DNA of 64,000 nucleotides from Desulfotignum sp. Lineage in GTDB: Bacteria > Desulfobacterota > Desulfobacteria > Desulfobacterales > Desulfobacteraceae. This document shows positions 55,569 through 64,000 of the stretch, piece after piece; positions within the stretch are counted from its first letter, which is position 1; every line of letters begins with the position of its first letter. A program made the translations under genes and the position numbers. The notes beneath the pieces were generated by a model. That model was not told where the DNA came from and searched no databases. It saw nothing but the letters and a program-made list of their open reading frames with translations. The stretch covers positions 16,623 through 80,622 of the forward strand of contig JAABSA010000001.1 in NCBI GenBank assembly GCA_011390635.1, given 5' to 3'.

Positions 55569-57140
55569 TTATATGCTCAAAGTTGAAGATGTTTTTTTCT
55601 GCAAGATAAAGTCAAAAATGGATTTGGACAGAATCAGTGCGGTGAACAGGCTGGCAACAATGCCCAGCCCCAGCGTTACGGCAAATCCCTTGACAGGACC
55701 TGTGCCGAATTGAAACAGCACGATGGCGGCAATCAATGTGGTGACATTGGCATCCAGAATGGTCAGGCTGGCCCTGTCAAATCCTGCATGAACTGCAGCC
55801 AGCGGTGTTCTTCCCCACTTAAGCTCCTCGCGTATTCTTTCAAAAATGATCACATTGGCATCCACGGCCATGCCGATTGTCAGAATAATACCTGCTATGC
55901 CCGGCAGGGTCAATGTTGCCTGAAACGCTGCCAATCCCCCGCCGATGAGAATAATATTCATCACCAGGGCCAGGTTTGCAATCAGGCCGGCTCCTTTATA
56001 GTATACCGCCATGAACATGAGAACCAGCGCACCGCCCGCCAGCATGGATATGATTCCCATGCGGATGGAATCCGCTCCCAGGGTGGGTCCCACTGTTCTT
56101 TCCTCAATGATAGTGACCGGTGCGGGAAGCGATCCGGCCCGCAGGGCAATGGCCAGGTCCTTGGCTTCCTCCAGGGTGAAATTGCCGGTGATCACGGCTT
56201 TGCCGCCGGCAATACGGTCCTGGATCACCGGTGCCGAATAAACCGTATTGTCCAGTACAATGGCCAGCCGCTTTTTGATATTCTGCCCGGTGATCCGGTC
56301 AAATATATGGGCACCTTTCCGATTGAAGGCAATGCCCACTTGGGGCTGCTGGAACTGATCGAATTCCACCCGCGCATCCACCAGCAGACTGCCGTCAAGC
56401 AGGACCTGCTTTTTGATCACATGGGCAATTTTAGCGGTAGCGCCGGTGGCTGGATCTGTTTTGTTTTCATACAGAATCTGGCTTCCCACCGGCAAAGACC
56501 CTTTAAGTGCTGCATCAACGCTGACATCATCATTGACCAGCTGAAATGTCAACTGGGCGGTTTTGCCGATGAGATCCTTGGCACGATCCGGATCATTGAT
56601 ACCCGGCAGCTGAAGAAGTATCCGATGTTCCCCCTGGATCCGGATATCGGGCTCACTGACACCAAACTCATCAATCCGGTTCCGAATGGTTTCAAGGGCC
56701 TGTTCAGTGGCCATTTTCCGTATCATTTCATCTTCATCATCCGGCAGTCTGAGACGAAAATTTGCGGCATCACCTCCAGCAGAGGAGGTGTTTACCGTAA
56801 GATTTGAAAATTCTTTGGAAACAATGGTTTCAAATGCTTTTTTTGCTTCCTTGTCCGGCAGTTCGGCCAGGATGGTATTGTTTTCCTGTCGGGCAATACC
56901 CAGATGGGTGACACCTGCTTTTCTGAGTTCTTTTTTCAGTTCATCAACGGTCCGCTCCAGTTCGGCTTCAACCGCCTTGACATTCTGAACCTCCAGCACC
57001 AGATGCATGCCTCCCTGCAGGTCAAGTCCCAGATTGATTTTTTTGTGGGGCCAGGTGTTGGTGAAAGTCGGCAACAGAAACACAACGGCTGTGATGATAA
57101 CGCCCAGGATCAGTACGCGTTTTAAGGTAAATAGTTTCAA
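55569..57140 (-). CDS. secD: Protein translocase subunit SecD
   Basis: The product has 523 residues from a TTG start with AGGAG 9 bases upstream. A first membrane helix is followed by the family motif NLGLDLQGGMHLVLEV, a large periplasmic P1 head, and five more helices including GMAVDANVIIFERIREEL. It forms the SecDF complex with the next gene. yajC lies 25 bp upstream. Confidence 0.97.
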   Translation of the reverse strand: MKLFTLKRVLILGVIITAVVFLLPTFTNTWPHKKINLGLDLQGGMHLVLEVQNVKAVEAELERTVDELKKELRKAGVTHLGIARQENNTILAELPDKEAKKAFETIVSKEFSNLTVNTSSAGGDAANFRLRLPDDEDEMIRKMATEQALETIRNRIDEFGVSEPDIRIQGEHRILLQLPGINDPDRAKDLIGKTAQLTFQLVNDDVSVDAALKGSLPVGSQILYENKTDPATGATAKIAHVIKKQVLLDGSLLVDARVEFDQFQQPQVGIAFNRKGAHIFDRITGQNIKKRLAIVLDNTVYSAPVIQDRIAGGKAVITGNFTLEEAKDLAIALRAGSLPAPVTIIEERTVGPTLGADSIRMGIISMLAGGALVLMFMAVYYKGAGLIANLALVMNIILIGGGLAAFQATLTLPGIAGIILTIGMAVDANVIIFERIREELKWGRTPLAAVHAGFDRASLTILDANVTTLIAAIVLFQFGTGPVKGFAVTLGLGIVASLFTALILSKSIFDFILQKKTSSTLSI

Positions 57141-57165
57141 TCTTCAGCTCTCCTGCGCAGATGCA

Positions 57166-57504
57166 TTAATTCTTTTTTTCAGATTTGACCGCAGCTTCAT
57201 TGTCAGAGACCAGGGCTGCCACATTGCCGCGTGAAATTTTTATTTTGACTTTTTCGGCAATTTCAAGACCAATGGTTGTATCATCAATGGAAATGATCGT
57301 GCCATAGATCCCGCCGGAAGTGATGATCCGGTTTCCTTTTTTCAGGTTTGATATCATTTCTCTGTGTTCTTTGGCTTTTTTCTGCTGGGGCCGGATTAAC
57401 AGAAAATAAAAAATGGCAAACAGGATAATGATGGGCAGAAAACCTGCCAGTCCCCCAGCCGCCTGTCCTTCGTTGGCTCCCATTGCAAATGCTGTGCTAA
57501 TCAA
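57166..57504 (-). CDS. yajC: Preprotein translocase accessory subunit YajC
   Basis: The product has 112 residues from a TTG start with AGGAGG 7 bases upstream. A single membrane helix (FLPIIILFAIFYFLLI) is followed by the conserved RPQQKKAKEH and a beta-rich segment (RIITSGGIYGTI). It joins the SecDF complex. TTG starts in yajC, secD and topA suggest lowered translation of these genes. Confidence 0.95.
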   Translation of the reverse strand: MISTAFAMGANEGQAAGGLAGFLPIIILFAIFYFLLIRPQQKKAKEHREMISNLKKGNRIITSGGIYGTIISIDDTTIGLEIAEKVKIKISRGNVAALVSDNEAAVKSEKKN

Positions 57505-57566
57505 AATAGATCCTCCTTATAAAATGTAATATGGTTAAAACGGTATAATAGCATGATGAAACATTA

Positions 57567-58424
57567 TCAGGTTTTTGGATGTGGAATCCAGATAGTACTC
57601 CCGTCAAATTGAATCTGATTAACAGTATCATAATTGATTTCTTCCAGCAGGGAAAACACCTCGCCCATATTATATACCACAATTTTGCTCAAAGGTTCCA
57701 GCAGGTTGATATCAGATGCAACCTGCTCATCAATGAGGTTATAGATAATGACCATGGTTTCAGAAAATTTCAAGATTTTTCCGATACCAGATGAGTGTCC
57801 GCCGTGCAGCGGTTCATCCGCATCAGACGTCACATCAATCCCCCGGGAAGCAAAATACTCTGTGAGTATATTAAAATGGATGTTCCAGATATTGTCTCCG
57901 GCCTGAACCACATAGATGCCGTATTCTTCAATACGTTCCGGAACCGTTTCTCCAGATTCTGTGATCCGGGTCTCAAAAATCTTATTGTTTTTGACAAATG
58001 CTTTTTCCAGTACATCAACCATTGATACTTTTTTACCGCCCACAACAAAAGATTCATCAGACCTGACAATCATGTCCAGACTTTTTTTGATACCCAGATC
58101 CTGCAGCCTTTTTTGCATCATCTGATCCAAATGCGTGTCGTTTTCCACATCTTTCAAATCGTTATAATCAATGGCTGGTTTCTCCTGGATCTGTTTTTCC
58201 ACCACCCTGGATCTGGTCTGAATACTATTTGTTTTGTGAACATTCTCAACAGTATCCCCCTGAATCTCATTGTCCTGAAGTGTGGCTTTATCATGAAAAA
58301 CCGCAGTTTTGTCACCCACATGGTCGGTATCAGCCTTCAAAAACATATACCCCGCAACCATGGCAACGATAATAACAACGATGCCAGCAGCTACCAGGTT
58401 TTTATGTTTGTAAGCGTTGCCCAC
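57567..58424 (-). CDS. Membrane-anchored protein with C-terminal LysM-like segment, unknown
   Basis: The product has 285 residues from GTG 58424. One N-terminal transmembrane helix (about 11-28) leads to a charged linker (30-110) and a folded region. Near residue 170 the segment YGIYVVQAGDNIWNIHF looks like the start of a LysM domain, and the end (IQFDGSTIWIP) matches the closing strand of such domains, but the middle is much longer than normal LysM. No known family is recognised. It lies 62 bp before yajC on the same strand, after its own promoter, and may be part of the export operon. Confidence 0.65.
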   Translation of the reverse strand: MGNAYKHKNLVAAGIVVIIVAMVAGYMFLKADTDHVGDKTAVFHDKATLQDNEIQGDTVENVHKTNSIQTRSRVVEKQIQEKPAIDYNDLKDVENDTHLDQMMQKRLQDLGIKKSLDMIVRSDESFVVGGKKVSMVDVLEKAFVKNNKIFETRITESGETVPERIEEYGIYVVQAGDNIWNIHFNILTEYFASRGIDVTSDADEPLHGGHSSGIGKILKFSETMVIIYNLIDEQVASDINLLEPLSKIVVYNMGEVFSLLEEINYDTVNQIQFDGSTIWIPHPKT

Positions 58425-58464
58425 AATTTGTATTTTCCCTCTTATAAGGAGGTTGAAGTTGCTT

Positions 58465-58493
58465 TAGATACACAAAAGATGCTCTGATGTCAA
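58465..58493 (-). promoter_or_regulatory. Candidate promoter upstream of the 285-residue gene
   Basis: On the minus strand TTGACA (58493-58488) and TATCTA (58470-58465) are 17 bases apart, about 40 bases before the GTG start. The -35 is perfect, the -10 weak. It may drive the following yajC-secDF genes too. Confidence 0.45.
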
Positions 58494-58514
58494 CCATAGT
58501 GTAACCCAGCGGTT

Positions 58515-59990
58515 TCAGGAGTGGCAGGTAATACTGCTTTGGCCTGAGACCAGTTCAGGGTCAATCTCAATATTGATGGAGACATTCCTCTTGGTTTCAA
58601 TTTCAATGAGTTCCTCCCGCTTTTTATTGAGAATATAATAGGCAACCTCCCGGGGGACAAGGGCCTGAACCTGCTTGTTTTCCGTCTTGAGGGTTTTCAG
58701 GTTCAGTTGACGCAAAATTGCAAGGCCCTGGGTTTCCACGGATGGTGTCTGGCCACGGCCATTGCAATATTTGCAGGTTTCATAACTGCCAAAGGTAATG
58801 GAATGGCGGATGCGCTGCCGGGACATTTCCAGAAGTCCAAAGGTGGTGATGCCGCCCACTTTTGTTTTGGCTTTATCTGATTTTAAATATTTTTTCAGAT
58901 TTTTGGTGATATCCGCTTTGTGACGTCTTTCCTTCATATCAATGAAGTCCACAACGATGAGACCGCCCATGTCCCGCAACCGCAATTGCCTTGCCACTTC
59001 TTCGGCCGCCTCAAGATTGGTATGAAACGCGGTTTCTTCAATATTTCGTCGCTTGGTGGATTTGCCGGAATTCACATCAATTGAAACCAGGGCTTCTGTC
59101 TGCTCAATGACCAGAAACCCGCCGGATGTCAAAGGCACATCCCGTTTGAAAATGGAAGCGATCTGTTCCTCCAGCTGGTATTTTGTAAAGATCGGTTTTT
59201 CCCCTTTGAAAAATTTCACAATTTTTTTTTGTTTGGGGGCAATCATGGCCATGAATTCCTTGACTTCCCGGAATGTGTCAGGATTGTCAATGAGAATCTC
59301 TGTGATATCAGTTGTAAAATAATCACGCAAAGATCTTACGGCCAGGCTTTGCTCCTTGTACAGCAAAGAGGGCGCCGGATTGTCAATGGCAAGCTTGTCA
59401 ATATTTTTCCATACCCGCATCAGATACTTGAGATCTGCTGTAAACTGGGTTTTGGTGGCATCTTTGCCTGCGGTTCTCACAATCATGCCGAACCCTTCGG
59501 GGATCTCCATGGTTTTGAGAATATTGGCCAGCCGTTTTCGTTCTTCTTCCTCTGCAATTTTCCGGGACACCCCTTTGGTGGTGCTTCCAGGCATAAGCAC
59601 AGCCAGCCTGCCGGGCAAAGAAATAAATGTGGTGAGCATGGCCCCTTTCTGGCTGATGGGGTCTTTTACCACCTGTACAATGAGTTCCTGGCCTTTTTTG
59701 ATCAGGTTGAACAAAGACTTGTCCCGGGTCTCCACCTCCTGGAAATAATCCTGGTGGATCTCATTTTTTTGTAAAAAGCCGTTTTTTTCCGCTCCGTAGT
59801 CCACAAAAACCGCCTGAAGGCTTTGTTCCACCCGGGTGACAATACCTTTGTAGATATTGCCCTGGGTTACCTCCCTGGCGCGTGTTTCGATGTGGAACTG
59901 GTCCAGTGTATTGTCTATAACTGCGGCGATCCTGCTGACATCAGGATCCAATGCATTGATCAGTATTTTTCTAGCCATTTTTTTGCTCAT
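58515..59990 (-). CDS. rng: Ribonuclease G (Rne/Rng family)
   Basis: The product has 491 residues, the length of RNase G rather than RNase E. An S1 domain (NIYKGIVTRVEQSLQAVFVD) is followed by the catalytic domain with Mg-binding D305 (SIDVNSGK) and D348 (IVVDFID), and the zinc-link CKYC (C406, C409). The long disordered degradosome tail of RNase E is absent. It cuts single-stranded RNA next to a 5' monophosphate. ATG 59990 or the one at 59978 (MARKIL) may be the start. Confidence 0.95.
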   Translation of the reverse strand: MSKKMARKILINALDPDVSRIAAVIDNTLDQFHIETRAREVTQGNIYKGIVTRVEQSLQAVFVDYGAEKNGFLQKNEIHQDYFQEVETRDKSLFNLIKKGQELIVQVVKDPISQKGAMLTTFISLPGRLAVLMPGSTTKGVSRKIAEEEERKRLANILKTMEIPEGFGMIVRTAGKDATKTQFTADLKYLMRVWKNIDKLAIDNPAPSLLYKEQSLAVRSLRDYFTTDITEILIDNPDTFREVKEFMAMIAPKQKKIVKFFKGEKPIFTKYQLEEQIASIFKRDVPLTSGGFLVIEQTEALVSIDVNSGKSTKRRNIEETAFHTNLEAAEEVARQLRLRDMGGLIVVDFIDMKERRHKADITKNLKKYLKSDKAKTKVGGITTFGLLEMSRQRIRHSITFGSYETCKYCNGRGQTPSVETQGLAILRQLNLKTLKTENKQVQALVPREVAYYILNKKREELIEIETKRNVSINIEIDPELVSGQSSITCHS

Positions 59991-60078
59991 TTCAAAATTG
60001 GGTTAATCCTGTCCTGTTCCAACAGTTTGTTTACGGTATTCTGCTGCAACGGGCAAGTTAAATTTTTGTTCCTTTTCC

Positions 60079-61497
60079 TTATTGTGTTTCTGAGATGAAT
60101 ACATTACCGGCATTTAAGGAAAAGTCCGTCTGTCGTAAAATATCATAATAGGTGAGAATCCGTTCCACATATTGCACCGGTTCCCATCCCCTTGCATACC
60201 CATGTCTGGTTTTCTGATAAATTTCTTTTTTGGACAGCAGGGGCAGCGTTTTTTTCAGGGACTGCCAGGTCAACGGATTGAGACCTTTTTCCCCGGCTAT
60301 GGCCATGGCATCCTGAACATGGCCATAACCCACATTATAACTGGCCAGCGCAAACAGCATGCGCTGGTAATCATCTTCAATTTCATGAAACCGTTCATAC
60401 ATGCGATGGAGATAACTGATACCTGCCTGAATGCTCTGCTTTGGATTGATACGGTTTGTAATGCCCATTTCCCTGGCAGTTGCATGGGTAACCTGCATAA
60501 GGCCTTTCACATTGGTAAAACTTGTGGCACCAGTATCAAACCGCGATTCCTGATACACAACAGCAGCCATCAGGCGCCAGTCAAATCCATGTTTTACCGC
60601 TTCTGTTTTAATGGTATTCTGAAATTTCGGCAAATGGGTTTTCATCCGTTCATGAAATGTTTTTACTTCCGATACATCGAAATCCCTGGTATGCCCATAA
60701 TATTTCTCAATAATCTGTTTGAGAATTTTCTTTTTTTTGGCATACAAAAAGAACCGGTTCATTTCCGCGAGCATTTCTATATCATCTTTGCGCACAGCCC
60801 AGGCAAGCGACTCTTTTTCCTGGATGGGGATACCAATACGGATATCTGGAAAATACCGCTGGTTCAACAGGGCAATGTTGGAATCTGCAATGGTAAATTT
60901 GATCTCGCGGTCATTGACCATGGCAATGAGATCTTCGGTGGGAATATTGTCATGCAGAATATATTTGATATCAATGCCTGATGCCTTTATTTCTTCGAGC
61001 CGGGAATGATAGGATGTATTGCGCCGAACGTGGATGGTCCTGCCGGCCAGGTCCTGGATATCTTTGGGTGCGAAGATCAGATAGTGATGAATTATCCGCT
61101 GCTGAATATTCATATAGGGAATGGAAAATGCTGCCTTTTCAAGGTTTTCTTTGGTGATAGCCATGCCTGCGGCAATAAAATCTCCTTTGCCCTGGCCCAG
61201 ATAAACAAAAAGATTGTTCCAGCCCGGGGTCACAATATCCAGGTCCACTTTTAAATACCGGGCAAATTCACGGGCCAGATCGTATTCAAATCCAGTGGGT
61301 TCTTCCTGGTACAGATAAAACGTGTTTACCGATCGCGTGGTGATCAGGCGCAGCGTGCCCGATTTTTTGATACGCGAAACCGTGTCAAAAGCCATCCCGA
61401 TATGGTTGTGGTGGAGCAGAAAGGCCAGGTAAATAAAATAACCGCACAGAACCAGCAGGGTCAGAAAAATAAAATATTTTTCAAAAAAAGGTTTCAT
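60079..61497 (-). CDS. mltF: Membrane-bound lytic transglycosylase F
   Basis: The product has 472 residues. An N-terminal membrane helix (8-28) is followed by a family 3 solute-binding-like domain (about 45-270), then an SLT domain with catalytic E317 (VVYQESRFD), GLMQVT and ALASYNVGYGHV. This two-domain layout is specific to MltF. It cleaves peptidoglycan, and the sensor-like domain responds to muropeptides in known members. Its ATG directly follows the parC stop (TAAATG), so it is translationally coupled to parC, an unusual partner. Confidence 0.94.
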   Translation of the reverse strand: MKPFFEKYFIFLTLLVLCGYFIYLAFLLHHNHIGMAFDTVSRIKKSGTLRLITTRSVNTFYLYQEEPTGFEYDLAREFARYLKVDLDIVTPGWNNLFVYLGQGKGDFIAAGMAITKENLEKAAFSIPYMNIQQRIIHHYLIFAPKDIQDLAGRTIHVRRNTSYHSRLEEIKASGIDIKYILHDNIPTEDLIAMVNDREIKFTIADSNIALLNQRYFPDIRIGIPIQEKESLAWAVRKDDIEMLAEMNRFFLYAKKKKILKQIIEKYYGHTRDFDVSEVKTFHERMKTHLPKFQNTIKTEAVKHGFDWRLMAAVVYQESRFDTGATSFTNVKGLMQVTHATAREMGITNRINPKQSIQAGISYLHRMYERFHEIEDDYQRMLFALASYNVGYGHVQDAMAIAGEKGLNPLTWQSLKKTLPLLSKKEIYQKTRHGYARGWEPVQYVERILTYYDILRQTDFSLNAGNVFISETQ

Positions 61498-63771
61498 TTA
61501 CATTGTGTGAGAAGCCATTGGTGTTACCTCCAATTTGTCCACTTTCCGGTATCCTCTGGGTAAAAGTTTGCCTCTGTGCCCCCGCATTCCGGTATAATCG
61601 TGTTGGTTCTCAACACCCAGGCGCAAAGAATATGTTTTGGAATGTATAACAAGATTAGAATGTAATGGCAATATTTTTAGGAACTTGAGTTTTTCCGGAT
61701 CCAAGGCCGTCTGCTCTTTTTTGGGAATGGTGATAATTTTGTTTCCCTGGCCTTTTTTCAAACGGGGAAGCTCTTTTAAGGGAAAGATGAGCATCCGTCC
61801 CTTTGTGGTAACTGCCGCAACAGCATCGGTTTCAAAATCCAAAACCGGCTGGGGCGGCATGGGGACACTATTTTTTTTGAGCGTAATTACGGATTTTCCG
61901 TTTTTAAAAGAGGTCAAAAAATCTGTAAATGTGATGACAAATCCATATCCGGTGTCAGATCCCACCAGAAAATGAGTGGTTTGAGTTTGTGACAGCATAA
62001 AGCAGATCCGCGTATCAGGCTGCAGGGACAGATGTCCTGTCAAGGGTTCACCATTGCTTCTGGCGGAGGGCAGAACATGGGTATACAGGGTATAACTGCG
62101 GCCGAAATTGTCTAAAAACACAATGGGTTTGTCGCTCTGGGTTCTCAAATGGCACAGCAGAGAATCACCTGATCTGAATTTTACTTTTTGTGGATCAATG
62201 TCATGTCCTTTGGCCGACCGAATCCATCCGTTTTGGGACAGAATAATGGTCACCGGCTCGACCTCCATGACATCGGTAATGGAAAATGCCTCTGCTTCTT
62301 TGCGTTCCTGGATGGGTGACCGCCGCTTGTCTCCATACTTTCTGGCATCGGATTTTATTTCGTCAATAATATATGCCTTAAAAGCTGCCTTATCGTTCAA
62401 AAGGGTTTCAAGGGTTGTTTGTTCGTTTTTCAGATCTTTTTTTTCCGAAAGAATCTTGATCTCTTCCAGCCTGGCCAGCTGTCGCAGGCGGATATCAAGA
62501 ATGGCACCTGCCTGGATCGATGACAGATCAAATTCCTTCATCAGGTCCTGTCTGGGATGATCCGACTGGCGGATAATGCGTATCACTTCATCCATATGCA
62601 GAAAAGCAATATTAAATCCCTCTAGAATATGAAGCCTGTCCACAACCTTTTCCAGGCGGAAGGTAAGTTTTTTTTCCACTGTGTGGAATCTGAATTCAAG
62701 CCATTCCAGAAGAATGGCCTGTAAATTTTTTACTGCGGGCCGGCCATTGATTCCGATCATATTCATGTTAAAGGAATATGACTTTTCCAGATCGGTTGTG
62801 GCAAACAGATGATCGGCAAGGGCGGTGAGATCCACCCTGTTGGATCTGGGGATCACCACCAGTCTGGTGGGATCTTCATGGTCTGATTCATCACGTATAT
62901 CGCTGACCATGGGCAGTTTTTTGGCTTCCATCTGGGCGGCGATCTGTTCATGTATTTTTTCAGCTGACGCATGATAGGGCAGGGCAAAATAAACGATATC
63001 CCCCTCTTCAATACGGAATCTGGCCCGCATTTTCACCCGGCCGTTTCCGGTTTCATAAATGGAGCGGATATCTTCCGCCGGGGTTATTATTTCCGCTTGT
63101 GTGGGAAAATCCGGACCCTTGATATGCCTGAGCAAATCATCCAGGGGAGTGTTTGCATCTTCAATGAGCAGTATCAGTGCTTTGGCCACCTCCCGCAGGT
63201 TATGGGGCAAAATGCTGGTGGCCATTCCCACGGCAATACCGGTGGTGCCGTTGAGCAGCAGGTTGGGCAGTCTGGCCGGCAGCAGTCTGGGTTCCTGCAG
63301 GGTGCCATCGAAATTGGGTGCCCATTCCACCGTACCCTGCTCCAGTTCATCCAGCAGCAGGTCAGCATACCGGGAAAGCCTGGATTCTGTATACCGCATG
63401 GCGGCAAATGATTTGGGGTCATTGGGATCTCCCCAGTTTCCCTGGCCTTCCACCAGGGGGTAACGCAAAGAGAAAGGCTGTGCCATTATCACCATGGCTT
63501 CATAGCAGGCGGTGTCACCATGGGGATGAAATTTGCCCAGCACATCACCCACAGTGCGGGCGGATTTTTTGAATTTTGCCGTGGATGAAAGTCCCAACTG
63601 GCTCATGGAATATACAATACGCCGCTGGACAGGTTTAAGACCATCTCCGATATGGGGCAGGGCACGGTCCAAAATAACATACATGGCATAATTAAGGTAC
63701 GCCTTCTGGGCAAATGTCTCAAAGGCAATTTTTTCATAGTCTTCCATGACTGCGGGCACAATTTGTTTCAT
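61498..63771 (-). CDS. parC: DNA topoisomerase IV subunit A
   Basis: The product has 757 residues, the length of ParC rather than GyrA. The breakage-reunion domain has [11 protein letters not shown], the region [13 protein letters not shown], and catalytic Y127 (AAMRYTES). The C-terminal beta-pinwheel lacks a clear GyrA box. With ParE it unlinks daughter chromosomes. Its ATG lies one base after the parE stop, giving a coupled parE-parC pair. The quinolone-resistance positions are T87 and Y90 in that loop; the first is S in many species. Confidence 0.93.
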   Translation of the reverse strand: MKQIVPAVMEDYEKIAFETFAQKAYLNYAMYVILDRALPHIGDGLKPVQRRIVYSMSQLGLSSTAKFKKSARTVGDVLGKFHPHGDTACYEAMVIMAQPFSLRYPLVEGQGNWGDPNDPKSFAAMRYTESRLSRYADLLLDELEQGTVEWAPNFDGTLQEPRLLPARLPNLLLNGTTGIAVGMATSILPHNLREVAKALILLIEDANTPLDDLLRHIKGPDFPTQAEIITPAEDIRSIYETGNGRVKMRARFRIEEGDIVYFALPYHASAEKIHEQIAAQMEAKKLPMVSDIRDESDHEDPTRLVVIPRSNRVDLTALADHLFATTDLEKSYSFNMNMIGINGRPAVKNLQAILLEWLEFRFHTVEKKLTFRLEKVVDRLHILEGFNIAFLHMDEVIRIIRQSDHPRQDLMKEFDLSSIQAGAILDIRLRQLARLEEIKILSEKKDLKNEQTTLETLLNDKAAFKAYIIDEIKSDARKYGDKRRSPIQERKEAEAFSITDVMEVEPVTIILSQNGWIRSAKGHDIDPQKVKFRSGDSLLCHLRTQSDKPIVFLDNFGRSYTLYTHVLPSARSNGEPLTGHLSLQPDTRICFMLSQTQTTHFLVGSDTGYGFVITFTDFLTSFKNGKSVITLKKNSVPMPPQPVLDFETDAVAAVTTKGRMLIFPLKELPRLKKGQGNKIITIPKKEQTALDPEKLKFLKILPLHSNLVIHSKTYSLRLGVENQHDYTGMRGHRGKLLPRGYRKVDKLEVTPMASHTM

Positions 63772-63772
63772 A

Positions 63773-64000
63773 TCATTCTATCTCTTTGATATTGCCTTGG
63801 GTTTCAATCCAGAGTTTCCGGTCGCTGGCCCGTTTTTTCCCCAAGAGCATGTCCATGATCTCATGCACATCATCCAGCCCATCTGCTGCATCAACAGTCA
63901 ATTGCACAAGGCGCCTGGAATCCGGGGCAATGGTTGTTTCCTTGAGCTGGACAGGGTTCATCTCACCTAAGCCCTTGAACCGCTGGACATTTATTTTTCC
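63773..64000 (-). CDS. parE: DNA topoisomerase IV subunit B, C-terminal part only
   Basis: Only the last 75 residues are in the window; the frame is open to base 64000. The segment [14 protein letters not shown] is the diagnostic Toprim-end motif of GyrB/ParE, and the tail [17 protein letters not shown] fits ParE. Position beside parC favours ParE over GyrB. It supplies the ATPase of topoisomerase IV. Confidence 0.92.
   Translation of the reverse strand, partial: GKINVQRFKGLGEMNPVQLKETTIAPDSRRLVQLTVDAADGLDDVHEIMDMLLGKKRASDRKLWIETQGNIKEIE

Noticed and set aside
54620..56807. Long open frames of 287 and 365 codons opposite secF and secD
   Set aside because: Composition is Gln/His/Gly-rich, as expected for the complement of membrane-protein codons; no recognisable domain, while secF/secD are unmistakable.
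1..64000. CRISPR arrays, insertion sequences, prophage or integrative elements
   Set aside because: No regularly spaced repeats, transposase, integrase or phage-type genes were seen; the window is continuous core chromosome.

Overview
This 64 kb window is gene-dense chromosomal sequence. It reads like a sulfate-reducing deltaproteobacterium (Desulfobacterota, Desulfobacteraceae-like, for example Desulfobacter or Desulfotignum). The assignment is inference: the flavour of the housekeeping proteins, the moderate GC content, the two-membrane envelope gene set and several small proteins without known names point that way, but no marker here fixes the genus. There is no prophage, insertion sequence, integrase, CRISPR array or rRNA operon. 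The only RNA gene seen is a tRNA-Ala(GGC).

Layout. (1) 2-7051: a tight + strand operon of a PrkA-type AAA+ protein (cut by the window edge), a YhbH/YeaH von Willebrand-like protein, SpoVR, and a second, divergent PrkA-like AAA+ protein, ended by a hairpin. (2) 7147-12409: mfd and a class III nucleotide cyclase homologue with an unusual active site. (3) 12406-14797: a class IV aminotransferase, an EI24-family membrane protein, a single-domain bacterial cereblon (CULT) protein and a small membrane protein. (4) 14867-23662: prfC, then serC-serA-FAD/Fe-S dehydrogenase (DUF3683 type, probable D-2-hydroxyglutarate dehydrogenase), rsmE and a 55-residue protein. (5) 23667-25743 (-): an Uup-like ABC-F ATPase and a small membrane protein. 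(6) 25921-29513: response regulator, histidine kinase and HtrA/DegP protease, a likely envelope-stress module. (7) 29666-34991: a small protein, the tRNA, a PpiD-like chaperone and an M16 lipoprotein peptidase. (8) 35013-43868 (-): a PilZ protein and the chain suhB, rbgA, prc, AsmA-family, acyl-ACP thioesterase, recX, with many overlapping starts and stops. (9) 44032-50415: MltD, three small or unknown - strand genes, guaA, efp and an orphan hybrid kinase. (10) 50416-64000 (-): topA-dprA-cpoB-like-secF-secD-yajC-LysM-like protein, then RNase G, then parE-parC-mltF.

A recurring theme is envelope quality control: HtrA, PpiD, Prc, the M16 peptidase, AsmA, SecDF-YajC, the CpoB-like protein, MltD and MltF. 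The observations most worth follow-up are the two-PrkA operon, the bacterial CULT protein with an intact tri-tryptophan cage, the serine-biosynthesis/D-2-hydroxyglutarate operon, the cyclase with substituted base-recognition residues, and a 31-codon CxxC micro-ORF missed by length cut-offs. Functional calls rest on motif reading alone; no database search was run.
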